A DNA stretch of 64,000 bases from Paracyclopina nana (GCA_019096065.1 JAGUCH010000002.1:6460501-6524500); one strand, 5' to 3'; positions 19,903 through 30,995 are shown, counted from the first letter of the stretch. Notes: generated from the sequence alone by a model not told the origin. Numbers and translations: made by a program.

Positions 19903-20154
19903 TGTCGCGCGCGAAACTTGTCACGTGATCACGAGCGGCAGTTTGATTGGCTGATCTGCGGAGCCAGGCTAGAAAAATTTGGTTTCAACAATGAAAAGCT
20001 TCGAAATTTGTGTGAGTTGCATATGGTTTTATGGCTTGAAAGGGTGCCATTCTATCCGTAGGTAATGACATAGTTTGTTAGATAAGAAAAATGAAAATAT
20101 TTATGCGATGGAGAAATGCGCCTAAAGTATACATTTTAGACAATGGAAAATTCC

Positions 20155-20941
20155 TCAATAGAAAACCACAGTATGCAGAACCTGCCGATCACATTTGGCC
20201 TCGAACTCATGAACAACCTCGTCTATCTCGTCATCTAAGTCCTCACATGACTCTAACCTAGTAGCTAGTTCAAGAAAAAGGAAAGCTCCCAAGGTTGCGT
20301 CTTCGGGGTTGTCGATCTGGAGAAAAAAGAAAAACTGTCGTTAAAAGGCAAGTCTCTCTGAGCTAAAACTTACGATGTCTATGTTAATGACATGAGCAAG
20401 ATGCGAGTGCGATGATGCTCCCGATTCGAATTTTTCGACCACTTGATCGTACACCTTTTCTTCGCAAGTGAAAATGACGTCGTGCATTTCAGCGGAATCT
20501 TGAAACTTCTCGGGTTTGGGTTTTATGCGAATGTTTCTGTCGAGAATGTGGAGCATTCCATTCTCTAATTATTCAAAATTGCTTCATTAATATGAGCTTC
20601 AATTACGAATCTTATGCTAATTCAGTTATTTATTTTCATGGATTCTAGGCAAATAACCGAATCGCAACCTCAACATAGATAATGTTCTCTAGGCACTAGG
20701 GAAAAATACACCAACCTGTGTAGAGCTGTCGATCTTGTCCGACGAGATCTTGGTGAATCTCTTCGTACGAAGTTCCAAAGGGATATACGTTAGGCTCTCT
20801 AGCCGACCGACCAGGAATCTTGACCTTGTCCCCGGTGCCGTAAGATGCTACGTCAAAGTCACGCTTTTGGAGCACCGAATGGGCCTCCATCGACCTATTC
20901 ATATTACTGGAGCAAACAACTGCCATTTTTAGCCTAGCCAT
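20155..20941 (-). CDS. SSU72: RNA polymerase II CTD phosphatase SSU72
   Basis: Three exons on the minus strand: 20941-20716, 20564-20374 and 20316-20155, introns 151 and 57 bp; product 192 aa, the usual size. The enzyme removes Ser5/Ser7 phosphate from the polymerase II C-terminal domain and acts with the cleavage/polyadenylation complex. The low-molecular-weight phosphatase loop CX5R is at residues 10-16 (VVCSSNMNRSMEAH). Further family blocks are SYGTGDKVKIPG, NVYPFGTSYEEI, NGMLHILDRNIRIKP, TCEEKVYDQVVE, ATLGAFLFLEL and the C-terminal VLHTVVFY. The first junction codes T-E-N-G, matching the family. It shares a 379-bp divergent gap with TAF7. Confidence 0.95.
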
Positions 20942-21320
20942 TTCTACGAGATTCTAGCTAAACGCTCGCTCGATGAGAAAAAATTCCGTTCGTAGGCGGC
21001 ACAAATTTCGGGCTTAGAGAATGGAGAAATGCTAGATCGATTTAGAAGTCGATAATGCTAAATTCATTGAAGAGCCCAGATCGAAATTCCAAATTGTCCC
21101 CAATTGTGGCAGGAATTAAGAGTTTTCCCTCTTTAAGCTTCAATCAAGCTCTTGTCCATGAAAATCTATTCAATATGAAAAATGGGCTTGAGAAGAATCT
21201 CGTATTTAGTTTGCCTTAATTTTATAGTATCTTCATGTAAGGTGAAAACGTAAACATAAGCGTTGTTTTGACACAAAAATAGTCGAGCTTGGTTTTTGAA
21301 TAACTTTTATTCCGTTCAGA
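20942..21320. promoter_or_regulatory. Divergent promoter gap SSU72/TAF7
   Basis: A 379-bp non-coding interval between head-to-head genes; no TATA element stands out. Confidence 0.5.
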
Positions 21321-22412
21321 ATGGAGCAACAGCCTCACAATCCCGTGCCTATTGAGCTCGAGAATCAGTTTTTAATACGTCTGCCTCCAGAACCAGCGGC
21401 AGCTCTCCGTGAGGCCGTTCGGAGCGGTGCCTCTAATTTGAAAGAAAGGCTCTTCATCCAAATGGAGCCGGACAAACCCAATCACCCTAATTTACGCCGA
21501 GGCACCGTGAAATTTGACGGCTGGACAATGAGTGCAAAGCTCGTTGATTTACCTGCCATTATTGAGTCGCACAAAACAATTGATCGCAAAAACTTGTACA
21601 AAACTGCTGACATTTGCCAAATGCTCATATGTAAAGAGGGCGAACCCTCTGAGGACGAATTTATTGAGGAGGAGGATAAGAAAAAGGACCCAGCCAAAGT
21701 GGAGAAAAAGTTCATTTACCCTCATGGTATCACACCGCCGCTGAAAAACTGCAGAAAACGTCGCTTCAGGAAGACTCTGAAGAAAAAGCACTGCTTAGAC
21801 GAGCCGGAAATTGAGAAAGAAGTTAAGCAGCTATTTAGAACAGACAATGAAGCAGTCGACGTAAAGTACCAATTATTGACCGAAGAGGAGCTGAACGCAG
21901 GAAAAAGTGGAGCTGGCACGTCCGGCGGAAGAACGGATACCAACTTGGGCGAACAGGACCTCTTTGGAGCTTTGTCTGATATCGAAGATGATGGCCCGGA
22001 TCACGACCGATCGGACAGCAAAATCGAGCCCGCCTCAGAGAGCGACAGTACTGCTTACGGCGAGCTGGACACGAGTAGGGCATCACAGTCCCAACAGCAG
22101 CTCGTGACCCAGTTTAGCAAAGATATGTTCAAGCCACCTTCTGCTGCAGATATTAAGATGCCGTCCACGTCGTCTGGTGGTGGAGGAGGAGGTCGTCCAG
22201 CTACGGCTGGGGAGGATGCAGTGGCAGTGCAACTTACAAAAGTCAAGGGCCAAATCATGGAACTTCGCCAGAGGAAGCAAGAAATTGAGAGGAACATTGC
22301 CTCTTGTCCCAACTACATGCTTCAGCAAAGATTGCGAGAAAATCTGATCAGCGTGGAAATGGAGCTGCGCAATCGTGAAATGGAAGCAGATGCATTTTCA
22401 ATGTTTTCTTGA
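21321..22412 (+). CDS. TAF7: TFIID subunit TAF7
   Basis: Intronless, 363 aa. TAF7 binds TAF1 inside TFIID and restrains its acetyltransferase activity until transcription starts. The N-terminal TAFII55 domain spans about residues 10-175, with [55 protein letters not shown] and the KYPHG-like [20 protein letters not shown]. An acidic Ser-rich middle follows, then a Gly run and a C-terminal coiled coil (about 305-358) of the kind found in the family. Tail to tail with the next gene: 36 bp separate the stop codons. Confidence 0.96.
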   Translation: MEQQPHNPVPIELENQFLIRLPPEPAAALREAVRSGASNLKERLFIQMEPDKPNHPNLRRGTVKFDGWTMSAKLVDLPAIIESHKTIDRKNLYKTADICQMLICKEGEPSEDEFIEEEDKKKDPAKVEKKFIYPHGITPPLKNCRKRRFRKTLKKKHCLDEPEIEKEVKQLFRTDNEAVDVKYQLLTEEELNAGKSGAGTSGGRTDTNLGEQDLFGALSDIEDDGPDHDRSDSKIEPASESDSTAYGELDTSRASQSQQQLVTQFSKDMFKPPSAADIKMPSTSSGGGGGGRPATAGEDAVAVQLTKVKGQIMELRQRKQEIERNIASCPNYMLQQRLRENLISVEMELRNREMEADAFSMFS

Positions 22413-22448
22413 GAAACAACGTCAAGCATTTTATTGATAGGAAGTCTC

Positions 22449-23567
22449 CTAGTCGTGAGTGCTTTTGAGAATTCTGTCAAGTTCATTCGTAGCCTCTTCT
22501 GTAAAGAGAGCCTGCTTTGCCTTCCACTTTGTGGGCGTTTCCATAGAAGCTTTCTCCACCACGAAATTGACAGGGTCACCTTTGAAACAAAGAATCAAAA
22601 GGTTATCCTCTCTCAACTTTAGCCTACTACCTTCTTTGATGTGATCTGAGAGCTTCTTGTTGGCTAAATTTGTTCCAAATTTAAAAGTCTTGCAACTTTC
22701 GAACCAAACACTTTCGAAGTGGTTGCTGCGTTTCACCCACCAAATGATGCCAGTGTTAGCGGAGACAATTTTGGCTACCATTCCTGTACCCCGTTTCACA
22801 AGTCCATTCGCCTTTCCGCTTGTGGGCAAGATGAGGAATGATCCAGAATTTGAGCACGAATCTTCAGTGTTCAAGTCAGAGCTGCTCGTGCTATCCAACG
22901 AGTCTTTCCTTGTCAAAGATACTAGCGTGGGAAGGGACTCGAAGTTATTTGGGTCCACCTGTGGCCTTTTGCCTTTCCATACTAGGTTGGCCTGCCAATG
23001 ACAGTAATCGGTAGCTGCGCAGCAATTGTCATTTGGAGCAGCCTCGAAATACACCTGGTCGCCTAGATTGAGCAAGCCAATCAGACTCTGCCTTGGCCCC
23101 AACCTTTTTTCATACAGGTACACCTTGGCAGCGGAAAAGGAGACCCTTTCATCAGTGTTTGAAATAAAAGTGATTACCCCAGATCGAGGATAAACTTCCG
23201 ACAGCCAACCCGTTGAGTACTTGGTGTTTGAGACCAAGGGAAAGCCATTGCCAATTGGTTTGCTGTCATCACTTTTCCAGGCCTTCATGGCAAAGTAGTT
23301 GCAGCGATCTTTACCTGATCCCACCCCACCTTTGTCGTAGATGTGACAGTCAAAGAAAACTACTTCATTCACTTTCAAGTAGTCTGACATGGTCTGCTTC
23401 TCCTCCAAAGGTTTGCCATCAATGTGTAGCATCTTGGATAAGAGTATGGCACTCTCTTTGCTGCCACTGTTGAGTCGAAATCCAAGAATGGCTTTGTTAA
23501 AAAACACTTGTTCAACTACACCGTGAACATTAAAATGGTACTTGAGGGCAGACTGTTGCTCCGCCAT
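22449..23567 (-). CDS. Unrecognised 372-aa protein with three similar modules
   Basis: Intronless ORF with an ordinary ATG (MAEQQSALKYHF). I do not recognise the family. Three stretches of 80-100 aa look related: residues about 12-95 (HGVVEQVFFNKAILGF to YFAMKAWK), about 117-205 (GWLSEVYPRSGVITF to YFEAAPN and WQANLVWKG) and about 255-345 (GMVAKIVSANTGIIWW to LCFKGDPVNF). Each starts with a G-x3-x-V strand, then a GI-I/L-F strand, and later has a V-x-F/Y-F strand, which would fit a small beta-barrel (S1 or cold-shock like), but this is inference from pattern alone. A Ser-rich linker (about 215-250) separates modules two and three. The 3' UTR overlaps that of TAF7: its AATAAA (near 22427-22432) lies just past the TAF7 stop. 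Confidence 0.7.
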   Translation of the reverse strand: MAEQQSALKYHFNVHGVVEQVFFNKAILGFRLNSGSKESAILLSKMLHIDGKPLEEKQTMSDYLKVNEVVFFDCHIYDKGGVGSGKDRCNYFAMKAWKSDDSKPIGNGFPLVSNTKYSTGWLSEVYPRSGVITFISNTDERVSFSAAKVYLYEKRLGPRQSLIGLLNLGDQVYFEAAPNDNCCAATDYCHWQANLVWKGKRPQVDPNNFESLPTLVSLTRKDSLDSTSSSDLNTEDSCSNSGSFLILPTSGKANGLVKRGTGMVAKIVSANTGIIWWVKRSNHFESVWFESCKTFKFGTNLANKKLSDHIKEGSRLKLREDNLLILCFKGDPVNFVVEKASMETPTKWKAKQALFTEEATNELDRILKSTHD

Positions 23568-24116
23568 TATTTCTGTCTTTTCACTAGCAGAAATGAAGAA
23601 AGAATGTCATAGCAACTCAAGCAACGGAGGAACAACAAAACTACCCACTCAAAAAAGTTGAGCTCTCTCTCAACTAATATGCTCTCCACAAGTCTCCCTT
23701 TCTCAACTTCGCATAGTGCTTTCACAATATACGTCCATAGCAGTCTTTAACTGTAGGTGGGATTGTATTGGGTTGCAGCTTAGCTGGTTGTGTGGGTTTT
23801 TCATCTAATGAAAGCTAGCTTTGGATGACAGTTATGCACGAGGAACTACTAACAGGTGCTAACGAAAACCTGCACACTCTGAACAGGCCGCACCAGAAGG
23901 ATAAGTGAAAGCAAGACTCTATAGCCTCAAGCAATGACTTAAAGAACGAATATTTTAACTATCTTATTTTTTGGCTTTTAAAAAGCTTACGTAGATCAGA
24001 GCAAGCCTATCACTCAGTTCAATTGATTTTCAATAAAATAGTTTGATTTGAAAAGAGCCCACTTCTTTTTCTTTGATCACCTTTATGGTTTTCATTAAGA
24101 TTATTAGATTTTCAAT
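23568..24116. other. Non-coding stretch before the intact BEL element
   Basis: No gene seen. It ends with TCAAT (24112-24116), the left copy of the target duplication of the retroelement. Confidence 0.4.
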
Positions 24117-24415
24117 TGTATATTCCTTTATGGAGGTTGCGTTTTGCGTAACTTGAAAGTTCCGAAACAATAACAAATGTGACAAATCAAAACAAATTGA
24201 CGATCAGTTGTTATTTAGATTTCCTTGCGAAAAGTCTAAATAAACGACACTTCACCGCATTTCTTAGTTTCACACTTTTATTTAGTGATTCTCATCATAT
24301 CCGACCTCAGACGGCCTCCAAGTCTCCGGCAGCTCCTCGAGGTCCCCGCCGCTAACCGCGGCCTCCGACGGTCGGATTCCAGCTCGTGATTGCCCATTTC
24401 TGCAATACGAGAACA
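24117..24415 (+). repeat. 5' LTR of intact BEL element
   Basis: 299 bp from TGTATATTCC to ATACGAGAACA. Contains an AATAAA near 24238 and a GC-rich 3' third with the palindromic CCGACGGTCGG. Confidence 0.95.
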
Positions 24416-24426
24416 TGGCGCCCAAC
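24416..24426 (+). promoter_or_regulatory. Primer binding site candidate
   Basis: TGGCGCCCAAC directly abuts the 5' LTR, the position where a host tRNA 3' end primes minus-strand synthesis. It begins with TGG, complementary to the CCA end of a tRNA; the tRNA identity is not determined. Confidence 0.75.
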
Positions 24427-24499
24427 TAGCAAATTCACGCGGGAGATTCAGTCTCAGCCACTGACAATTTCTACGCTGGGAAATTTTCCCGGGTAGCTA

Positions 24500-27400
24500 A
24501 TGTCAAAAGACGAAGACGACCGTTACCCATCAAGGAAGAGGAAGGCACCTCTGAGGCTGGGGGACTGGGTATACGGCAAAGAGATCAAGAAAAAGGACAG
24601 CAGACTCGACAGGACTCAGCAGCTGAGCGAGGACTTCCAGGCCAGGATAAACCTCGACCAGTCACTCTTGGATTATACGCAGGCCGTGGAAAACTCCAGG
24701 CTAGAGCTGTCCACCGAGGAGGACGTCGTAGTATCAGAAGACATTACTGAGAACACTATGGCATCAGCGCAGCCCATGGAAGACTTGCTGGCCTTGACAC
24801 CAGAGGAGATGGTCAGCGATTGGGTGGATGACATTGAGGACAGGCTGGAGGGCATCAAGACGATAAACAGTGCAATGGCCAAGAAGGACCTCAAGGAGAA
24901 AGAGGCGAAGGCCATGTGGGGTCGCCTCGTCCAGCTGCAAAAAGACGCAGCCAACACTGCACAGGGGGTTATGGGAGCCTTGCCACAGGCCGCCGCCGCG
25001 GAGTTCAAGTCCACACACGTCCAGCCACTACTACAGGAGTACAAAAAAGCGGTACAAAGAGCACAGAAAATCCATCGGCAGCTGTACACCAGAAATTGGG
25101 CTGAGGACGTGGAAAAGAGCCCACCGCAGAACACCCAACCAACCGATCCTCCACAAGAAGGCAACAGTCAAGAACAAGTCCCAGCGACGCAAGTGGAACT
25201 GGAGGAGTTGCTCAAGAAGCACAACGAACAAGTGAAAGCAATCAAGGACTGTTCAAGGAAAGGAAGGGACGCTTCTGCGGAGGTGAGAATGAGATTGATC
25301 GAGGAAGCAAAATCCAGGGAACAATCGAGAGAACTCATTGAAAAGAACATCAAAGAGGCCATAGCAAGAAGTGACCTCAGGATTGACACCTCCACCATGG
25401 TCTGCGAAGCACGACAGGTGGCGGATGAGATCAAGTTCATGCAAACTACGTGGACACAACCAATAACGAACTCAACAATGAGACAAAGCATGGCATTCTT
25501 TCCATATGTCCCGCCACAGACACCCATCACATCGGGGGGACAACAAAGCTTCAGTGGGATATCTCCCGCGAGCTTTGGTCCCCACATGGCAGGAACCACA
25601 ATAAAACCTGAAGAATACGACAGCAGGTGCGTGGAGGAGCAAAAATTCCTGGCCCAAAACACCCCGATAGAAAGAGCAAGACAAATTATAAGGGACGATG
25701 CATGCTGGGCTGACCTCATCCAGAGGATCGACCTCGACAAATATTATGACCCCACGCTCCCCAGAGACAACTACAAGGATAACTTTAAGATGATTTTCGA
25801 TGGGGAAAATCCAGACAAATACAGAGTCTTCAGAGAATTCGTGCACGCAAAGATAGTGATGAAGAAAAACATGGACTGGTTCGAAAAGATGGCCACCTTG
25901 AAGAGCTGGACAGTGGGGAGAGCATTCGCAAAAATCTACGATTTCGATTGCAATGCCACAGGATTTATCACAGCACTGGACACCCTGGAGACAGATTATG
26001 GTCATTGGCCTGGAGAAGCAAAAGAGCTAGTCCAAACACTGCTGGAAAAGCTGCGTCAAATGCCACAGATGTCGATCAGGAACGCAAACACGATTGACGA
26101 CGTGCAAAATCTCGTGAGCAAAATCTTAGTCCAGAAAGCAAAACAAGGAAAGGATCCACTAAATGGTGAGGATGAAATCCTATCGACGCTGAAAATGGAC
26201 AAAGAAACTGAAAGAGATTACAAGCTATACAAATCACAGAGGTGGCAATCGGAGAACTCACTAAGACTGTTTTTCACTTGGGCAAGAGAGCGAACAAAAG
26301 AACACATGAGCAGCCTCAAGGCCGAGAACATAATGAAAAACATCACAAGTACGGGGGAGGCTAAAGACGACCAACATCGCAAGAAGAGCAACTTCAAACA
26401 ATATACGAAGTACAAATCAGCATACTCAAAAAGTAGCAGCGAACAAGTCTTGGCCATCGACGACTCGAGTGATGCAAACTCCAGCGAGGAGGAGACCGAG
26501 GAGGTGTTCACCGACGAAGAGAACACAGTGATGCTCGCAGAAAGGGGAGGCCCATGCTTTGTTTGCGATGTAGACGGACACAAAGGGATAGACTGCCCAA
26601 AATGGGGGGACTACCCATTGAAGGAGATCATGGCAAAAATTACAGAGTCTCGACTGTGCCCAAGATGCATCGCTGGAAGACACAAACTTGAAAAATGCAA
26701 GTCAAAAGCCAATTGCACCAAATGTGGCAGCGACAAACACCACTCGAAAATACACTCAAACCAGAAGAAAAGAAGTGCCTCCGAAGGCCAGATCAACGCA
26801 GCCCTGCTAGCATCAATAGCTCAACTAAACCTCAACGTTGAAAAGTTAGTGAAAAAACACGACGACGGAGTGGCTCTTGTTGGACTGGGTAAGATCCCGG
26901 CTAACAAACCCTCAGCAGACGAAGAAGTCGTGGCACTATTCGGCAGCATGACCAAGTCATGGAGAACAATCCCTGTCGAGATATCAAAGACCGATGACTT
27001 CAAAGAAACGATGAAAATAAACATGGTCATGGACGAAGGATCAAGCGTAACCATAAATGACAAGGTCATAGAGAAGGAGCTGAAGCTGGAAGGAGCCGTC
27101 GAACCAATGACAGTGCATGTAGTGGGAGACAACACAAAAATTAAGAGGGACTCCATGAAGAGCAGGTTGTTCATGAGGGCCATTGGTTCCAAGCAATCAT
27201 TTGAAGTCAAAACAAGGACATTTGGACTACCAGGATCAATAGAAGCAGTCGATCCAAACGAAATAAAAACGGCTTACAATCAGATTTCTGACATCAACTT
27301 CCCAAGGCCAGTCGAGGGACCAGTGAGGATGCTACTAGGATTCGACAACCTAAAACTCATGAAATCACTGAGGGACATATTGGTAGAAGATGGACCACTG

Positions 27401-30400
27401 GTGAGAAAAACACCATTGGGATGGACTATGCTTCACCATCCGCTGGCCGGGGAGAGCGAGTCGGCACTGCTAGTAGACAATTGGTCACAAAGAAACATCG
27501 GAGACGCACTGGCAGATGACGAGCTTCAATACCTGATGGAAAGGAACAATGGAGTGGAAGCTTTGGGCATTCAGAGTGGAGAAGAACCAAAACCGAGGCT
27601 CACTCTGGCAGAAGAAATAGCCCTTAACAAAATGAAAGCCAGCATTAAACAATCGGAGAGCGGCCACTACGTTGTAGACATCCCATTCCTGACAGAGCCA
27701 CCAGATTTGCCAAACAACTGGAAGCAATGCAAAGCGATACAAAAAGGCATCGACATCTCACACAAGGCCGAGGGAGACGTCTGGGCAGCGGTTTTGAACA
27801 CGATGGATGAGTACGAAAAACGAGGAATAATTGAAAAAGTACCTGAAAGTGAAATAAAGAACGGTTATTTTATGCCCTACTTTTGTGTCCCTAAAAGAAC
27901 AAGTCTCACAACAAAATATAGGTTCGTCTACAACGCAAAGCAAAAATTCCAAGGGAAAAGCATCAACGACGTCCAGTATCCAGGCCCAAACTTTCTAGCT
28001 GACATATACGACACGCTGATTCAATTTAGGTTGGGTGACGTAGCAGTAGCGGCCGATATCGAAAAGATGTTCCTGATGATAAAAGTTGCAGATCACCAGA
28101 AAAAATATTTGAGAATTTGGGTAGATGGCGTTGCATATCAGTTCCTCAGGTGGCCGTTCGGCCTTCGATCAGCTCCCAGCGTCGCGAACTTTGTAATCAA
28201 ACACCACATAAACAAAGAAGGCTCGCAAGAGTTGAAGGACAACGTCAGGATCTACATGGACGACCTCCTGGTGGCCTTCAAGGACGAGCAAGTGGCTAGG
28301 CGAGTCATAAACGAGGCCAAGAGAGTGCTGTCAAAATGTGGAATGGAACTTCGAAAATTTGTGTCAAACAAGCCCTCAGTTCTCGAGGACATCCCAGTGG
28401 AAGATAGGGAGACCTCTATGGCAATCATGACAACCCAGGACGACGGCGACTACACACACGCGACGCTCGGGCTGGATTGGAACACCGACAGAGACACATT
28501 GGGCTACAAGTTCGTCAAGCCGACGCTGGAAAAAATAACGAAGAGGACAATAGCACAAACAATAGCAAGAATCTTCGACCCTCTGGGGATCATTAGCCCA
28601 TTCGTGCTCCCGGCAAGGCAGTGCTTCCAGATGATATGCCAGGCTGACGTCAAGACCCAGATCAAGTGGGACACTGACCTCGAAAAGATCGACAACGAGC
28701 AAATAAGGCTGGCCTTGAGAAAATTTGGGAGGTGGATGGCAAAAATGGAGGAGGCATCCAAGATAAAGTACCCAAGAAGAGCAGGACCAAAAGGCGAAGA
28801 TCTCAGACTCATGATGTGCAGCGACGGATCTGATACAGCCTTCGCGTGCACAGCATTACTACAAGAAAAAGAGTCAGGCAACATCGAACTGCTAACGACA
28901 AAAACAAAGCTCCAGAAAACAAAGTCACTCAACATCCCTAAGGCGGAATTGGCGGGAGCATTGATGGCAGCGAGGCTCGCAAAGAGATTGGCAAGGTCGA
29001 TCGGGATAAAGGAGAAAGACATCTGGTACTGGGTGGACAATAAGCCAGTCCTCTGCTGGATCAGAAAACCCGGAGTGGAACGTGATGTGTTCATAAGAAA
29101 TAGAACCATCGAAATAAGCGACACGACGAGGCTGGACAGATGGCACTACATAAAGACAACTTATAACTCGGCTGACTTGCCCAGCAGAGGGGGAACACCA
29201 GAAGAAATCATGGATCACCCAAACTACTGGAAGGGAGCTCCATTCTTCGAAGACGAGGAAGAAGAATGGCCAAAGTTCGACTTGAAGGTCACAGAAAATG
29301 AGTTGCTGGGAACCGAACTCGAAGTCACGCTGTGGACAGGATTGGGCCCAGGATGCCCGACCTACTTAAAAACCACACAGTGCGGAGTAGTCACCCAACA
29401 CGAAATAGCCCCAGCAGACGCAGATTGGCTCCACCGGTTTGCAGTCACGCACCAAAAGATGAGGAGACTACAACTTGAAAAACGAATCTTATCTTGGCCA
29501 AGAATGGTGAGGTCGCTAGCCAGAGCAAAGAGCATAAGGAGAGCTCAAGGAGAAATTATCGACGCAGACCTGTTGGCAACAGTAGTGAGAGATTTGATTA
29601 TCCACGGCCAAGGACTAGCACTACTGGAAGACGTGGAGCATTTTGAAAAAACCAAAAACTGGAGGAACAAGAAGCTGATCAAGTACTGCCCATTCGTTGA
29701 TGGAGAGGGCATAATCAGAGCGAGCACAAGGAGCGTGAATCAGTCGAACATGGAACAATCAAGGAAATATCCAATAGTGATGACAAAAACTTGGCCGTTC
29801 CTGATGATGGCTTGGCACATCCACAAGACTGAAAACCACCCCACCCTGGACACAATGTGGTTGCTGTTGACGAAAACCTTTGGTGGCCCCTACGTCAAGC
29901 AGGTGGCCCACCACATCACTAAGCAGTGCCCAATGTGTATGCGAAGAAGCTCAAAACAGCACACACAGCTGATGGGACCGGCACAAGAAATGAGGCTGCA
30001 CGAAATAAGACCATGCAAGTTCATCGCGATGGACTTCACCGGATTTTACTGGGTCAAGCTCCTACGAAAACGCCTGAAAGCATATGTGCTGGTGACAGTG
30101 TGCCTCCAAACAAAGGTTATAACCCTGGAAGCCACAATCAGCAGAAACACGGAATCACTGATTATGGCAATGGAAAGGTTGGCAGCCAGGAGGGGTCAAA
30201 TAGATGTCGTGTTCAGCGATAATGAAGGATCATTCGGCCAAATGGGAGTGGCAATGACAAAACAGAGTCGTGATGACAGAAATGTCGTACACTCCACAGG
30301 AACAATCCCAAATGAAGAAATATATCATAGCACTGAAATGGACTGGAATAGAGTCCAACTGATGACAAGCAATCAAGTGCGAGAATGGAAGTTTAACGCC

Positions 30401-30973
30401 CCAAAAGACCACGAAGCAAATGGTCTAAGCGAGGCCTATGTGAAACTGACAAAGAGAGCTCTCCAACACTGCGAGCACGGGGAGGTTCAATTCGAGCAGT
30501 TCAGAACCCTAGTAGCCACATCAGAAAATCTGATCAATGGAAGACCAATCGCAACTGTGAGAAAATTAGACGGCTACGACGTCATAACACCAAATCACCT
30601 GCTGGTTGGCAGACAGGGCTACGTTAGCGAACTAGCAAGAGGGGCCGAATACATCCCAGAGCTCAGATTGCTCGCAAAAGACCAAAGAAGATACCAAGAA
30701 ATATGGGTAGACTACTACGTGCAAGAACTGCAAAAAAGAGCAAAATGGACAAGAGCAAACCAAAATGTGGGTGTCGGAGATAGAGTGGTGATAGCTGAAG
30801 AAGATTTGTTGAAAAAACACAGGCCACGGTGGTTAGTAGGCACTGTGACAAAGGTATTCAAAAGTGAAGATGGTATGGTCAGATCGGCAGTGGTAAAAAC
30901 AAGTCAGGGGTTATTGGAGCGGGGCATCAGACAATTGGCCCCAACACAAAACCTTCCACTGATCCAGGAATAA
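24500..30973 (+). CDS. BEL/Pao Gag-Pol polyprotein, 2157 aa
   Basis: Single uninterrupted ORF starting 84 bp after the LTR. Gag part: long helical charged region (residues 1-660) and Cys/His clusters at about 685-745 (CFVCDVDGHKGIDC, CPRCIAGRHKLEKC, CTKCGSDKHHSKIH). Protease segment at about 838-855 with VMDEGSSVTI. Reverse transcriptase with VAADIEKMFLMI and YMDD at 1252-1255. RNase H around 1440 (MMCSDGSD) with KAELAGALMA. Integrase with HHCC (HIHKTENH about 1773, CPMC) and DDE residues in AMDFTGFY (about 1843), VFSDNEGSFG (about 1905) and EANGLSEAYVK (about 1972). Domain order and the BEL-type RNase H to integrase spacer fix the superfamily. Gag and Pol are fused in one frame, so no frameshift is needed. 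Confidence 0.95.
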   Translation: MSKDEDDRYPSRKRKAPLRLGDWVYGKEIKKKDSRLDRTQQLSEDFQARINLDQSLLDYTQAVENSRLELSTEEDVVVSEDITENTMASAQPMEDLLALTPEEMVSDWVDDIEDRLEGIKTINSAMAKKDLKEKEAKAMWGRLVQLQKDAANTAQGVMGALPQAAAAEFKSTHVQPLLQEYKKAVQRAQKIHRQLYTRNWAEDVEKSPPQNTQPTDPPQEGNSQEQVPATQVELEELLKKHNEQVKAIKDCSRKGRDASAEVRMRLIEEAKSREQSRELIEKNIKEAIARSDLRIDTSTMVCEARQVADEIKFMQTTWTQPITNSTMRQSMAFFPYVPPQTPITSGGQQSFSGISPASFGPHMAGTTIKPEEYDSRCVEEQKFLAQNTPIERARQIIRDDACWADLIQRIDLDKYYDPTLPRDNYKDNFKMIFDGENPDKYRVFREFVHAKIVMKKNMDWFEKMATLKSWTVGRAFAKIYDFDCNATGFITALDTLETDYGHWPGEAKELVQTLLEKLRQMPQMSIRNANTIDDVQNLVSKILVQKAKQGKDPLNGEDEILSTLKMDKETERDYKLYKSQRWQSENSLRLFFTWARERTKEHMSSLKAENIMKNITSTGEAKDDQHRKKSNFKQYTKYKSAYSKSSSEQVLAIDDSSDANSSEEETEEVFTDEENTVMLAERGGPCFVCDVDGHKGIDCPKWGDYPLKEIMAKITESRLCPRCIAGRHKLEKCKSKANCTKCGSDKHHSKIHSNQKKRSASEGQINAALLASIAQLNLNVEKLVKKHDDGVALVGLGKIPANKPSADEEVVALFGSMTKSWRTIPVEISKTDDFKETMKINMVMDEGSSVTINDKVIEKELKLEGAVEPMTVHVVGDNTKIKRDSMKSRLFMRAIGSKQSFEVKTRTFGLPGSIEAVDPNEIKTAYNQISDINFPRPVEGPVRMLLGFDNLKLMKSLRDILVEDGPLVRKTPLGWTMLHHPLAGESESALLVDNWSQRNIGDALADDELQYLMERNNGVEALGIQSGEEPKPRLTLAEEIALNKMKASIKQSESGHYVVDIPFLTEPPDLPNNWKQCKAIQKGIDISHKAEGDVWAAVLNTMDEYEKRGIIEKVPESEIKNGYFMPYFCVPKRTSLTTKYRFVYNAKQKFQGKSINDVQYPGPNFLADIYDTLIQFRLGDVAVAADIEKMFLMIKVADHQKKYLRIWVDGVAYQFLRWPFGLRSAPSVANFVIKHHINKEGSQELKDNVRIYMDDLLVAFKDEQVARRVINEAKRVLSKCGMELRKFVSNKPSVLEDIPVEDRETSMAIMTTQDDGDYTHATLGLDWNTDRDTLGYKFVKPTLEKITKRTIAQTIARIFDPLGIISPFVLPARQCFQMICQADVKTQIKWDTDLEKIDNEQIRLALRKFGRWMAKMEEASKIKYPRRAGPKGEDLRLMMCSDGSDTAFACTALLQEKESGNIELLTTKTKLQKTKSLNIPKAELAGALMAARLAKRLARSIGIKEKDIWYWVDNKPVLCWIRKPGVERDVFIRNRTIEISDTTRLDRWHYIKTTYNSADLPSRGGTPEEIMDHPNYWKGAPFFEDEEEEWPKFDLKVTENELLGTELEVTLWTGLGPGCPTYLKTTQCGVVTQHEIAPADADWLHRFAVTHQKMRRLQLEKRILSWPRMVRSLARAKSIRRAQGEIIDADLLATVVRDLIIHGQGLALLEDVEHFEKTKNWRNKKLIKYCPFVDGEGIIRASTRSVNQSNMEQSRKYPIVMTKTWPFLMMAWHIHKTENHPTLDTMWLLLTKTFGGPYVKQVAHHITKQCPMCMRRSSKQHTQLMGPAQEMRLHEIRPCKFIAMDFTGFYWVKLLRKRLKAYVLVTVCLQTKVITLEATISRNTESLIMAMERLAARRGQIDVVFSDNEGSFGQMGVAMTKQSRDDRNVVHSTGTIPNEEIYHSTEMDWNRVQLMTSNQVREWKFNAPKDHEANGLSEAYVKLTKRALQHCEHGEVQFEQFRTLVATSENLINGRPIATVRKLDGYDVITPNHLLVGRQGYVSELARGAEYIPELRLLAKDQRRYQEIWVDYYVQELQKRAKWTRANQNVGVGDRVVIAEEDLLKKHRPRWLVGTVTKVFKSEDGMVRSAVVKTSQGLLERGIRQLAPTQNLPLIQE

Positions 30974-30995
30974 AAAAAAAAAAAAAAAAAAAAAA
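30972..30995 (+). repeat. Poly(A) tract between the two BEL ORFs
   Basis: A run of about 24 A that begins within the gag-pol stop codon and is followed by an unstructured A/C-rich stretch up to the next ATG at 31022. It may help ribosomes reach the second ORF, or be a relic of how that ORF was acquired. Confidence 0.9.

Noticed and set aside
26998-27060. Defective protease in the intact BEL element because the site reads DEGS rather than DSG or DTG
   Set aside because: BEL/Pao proteases vary at this place, so the change alone does not show loss of function.
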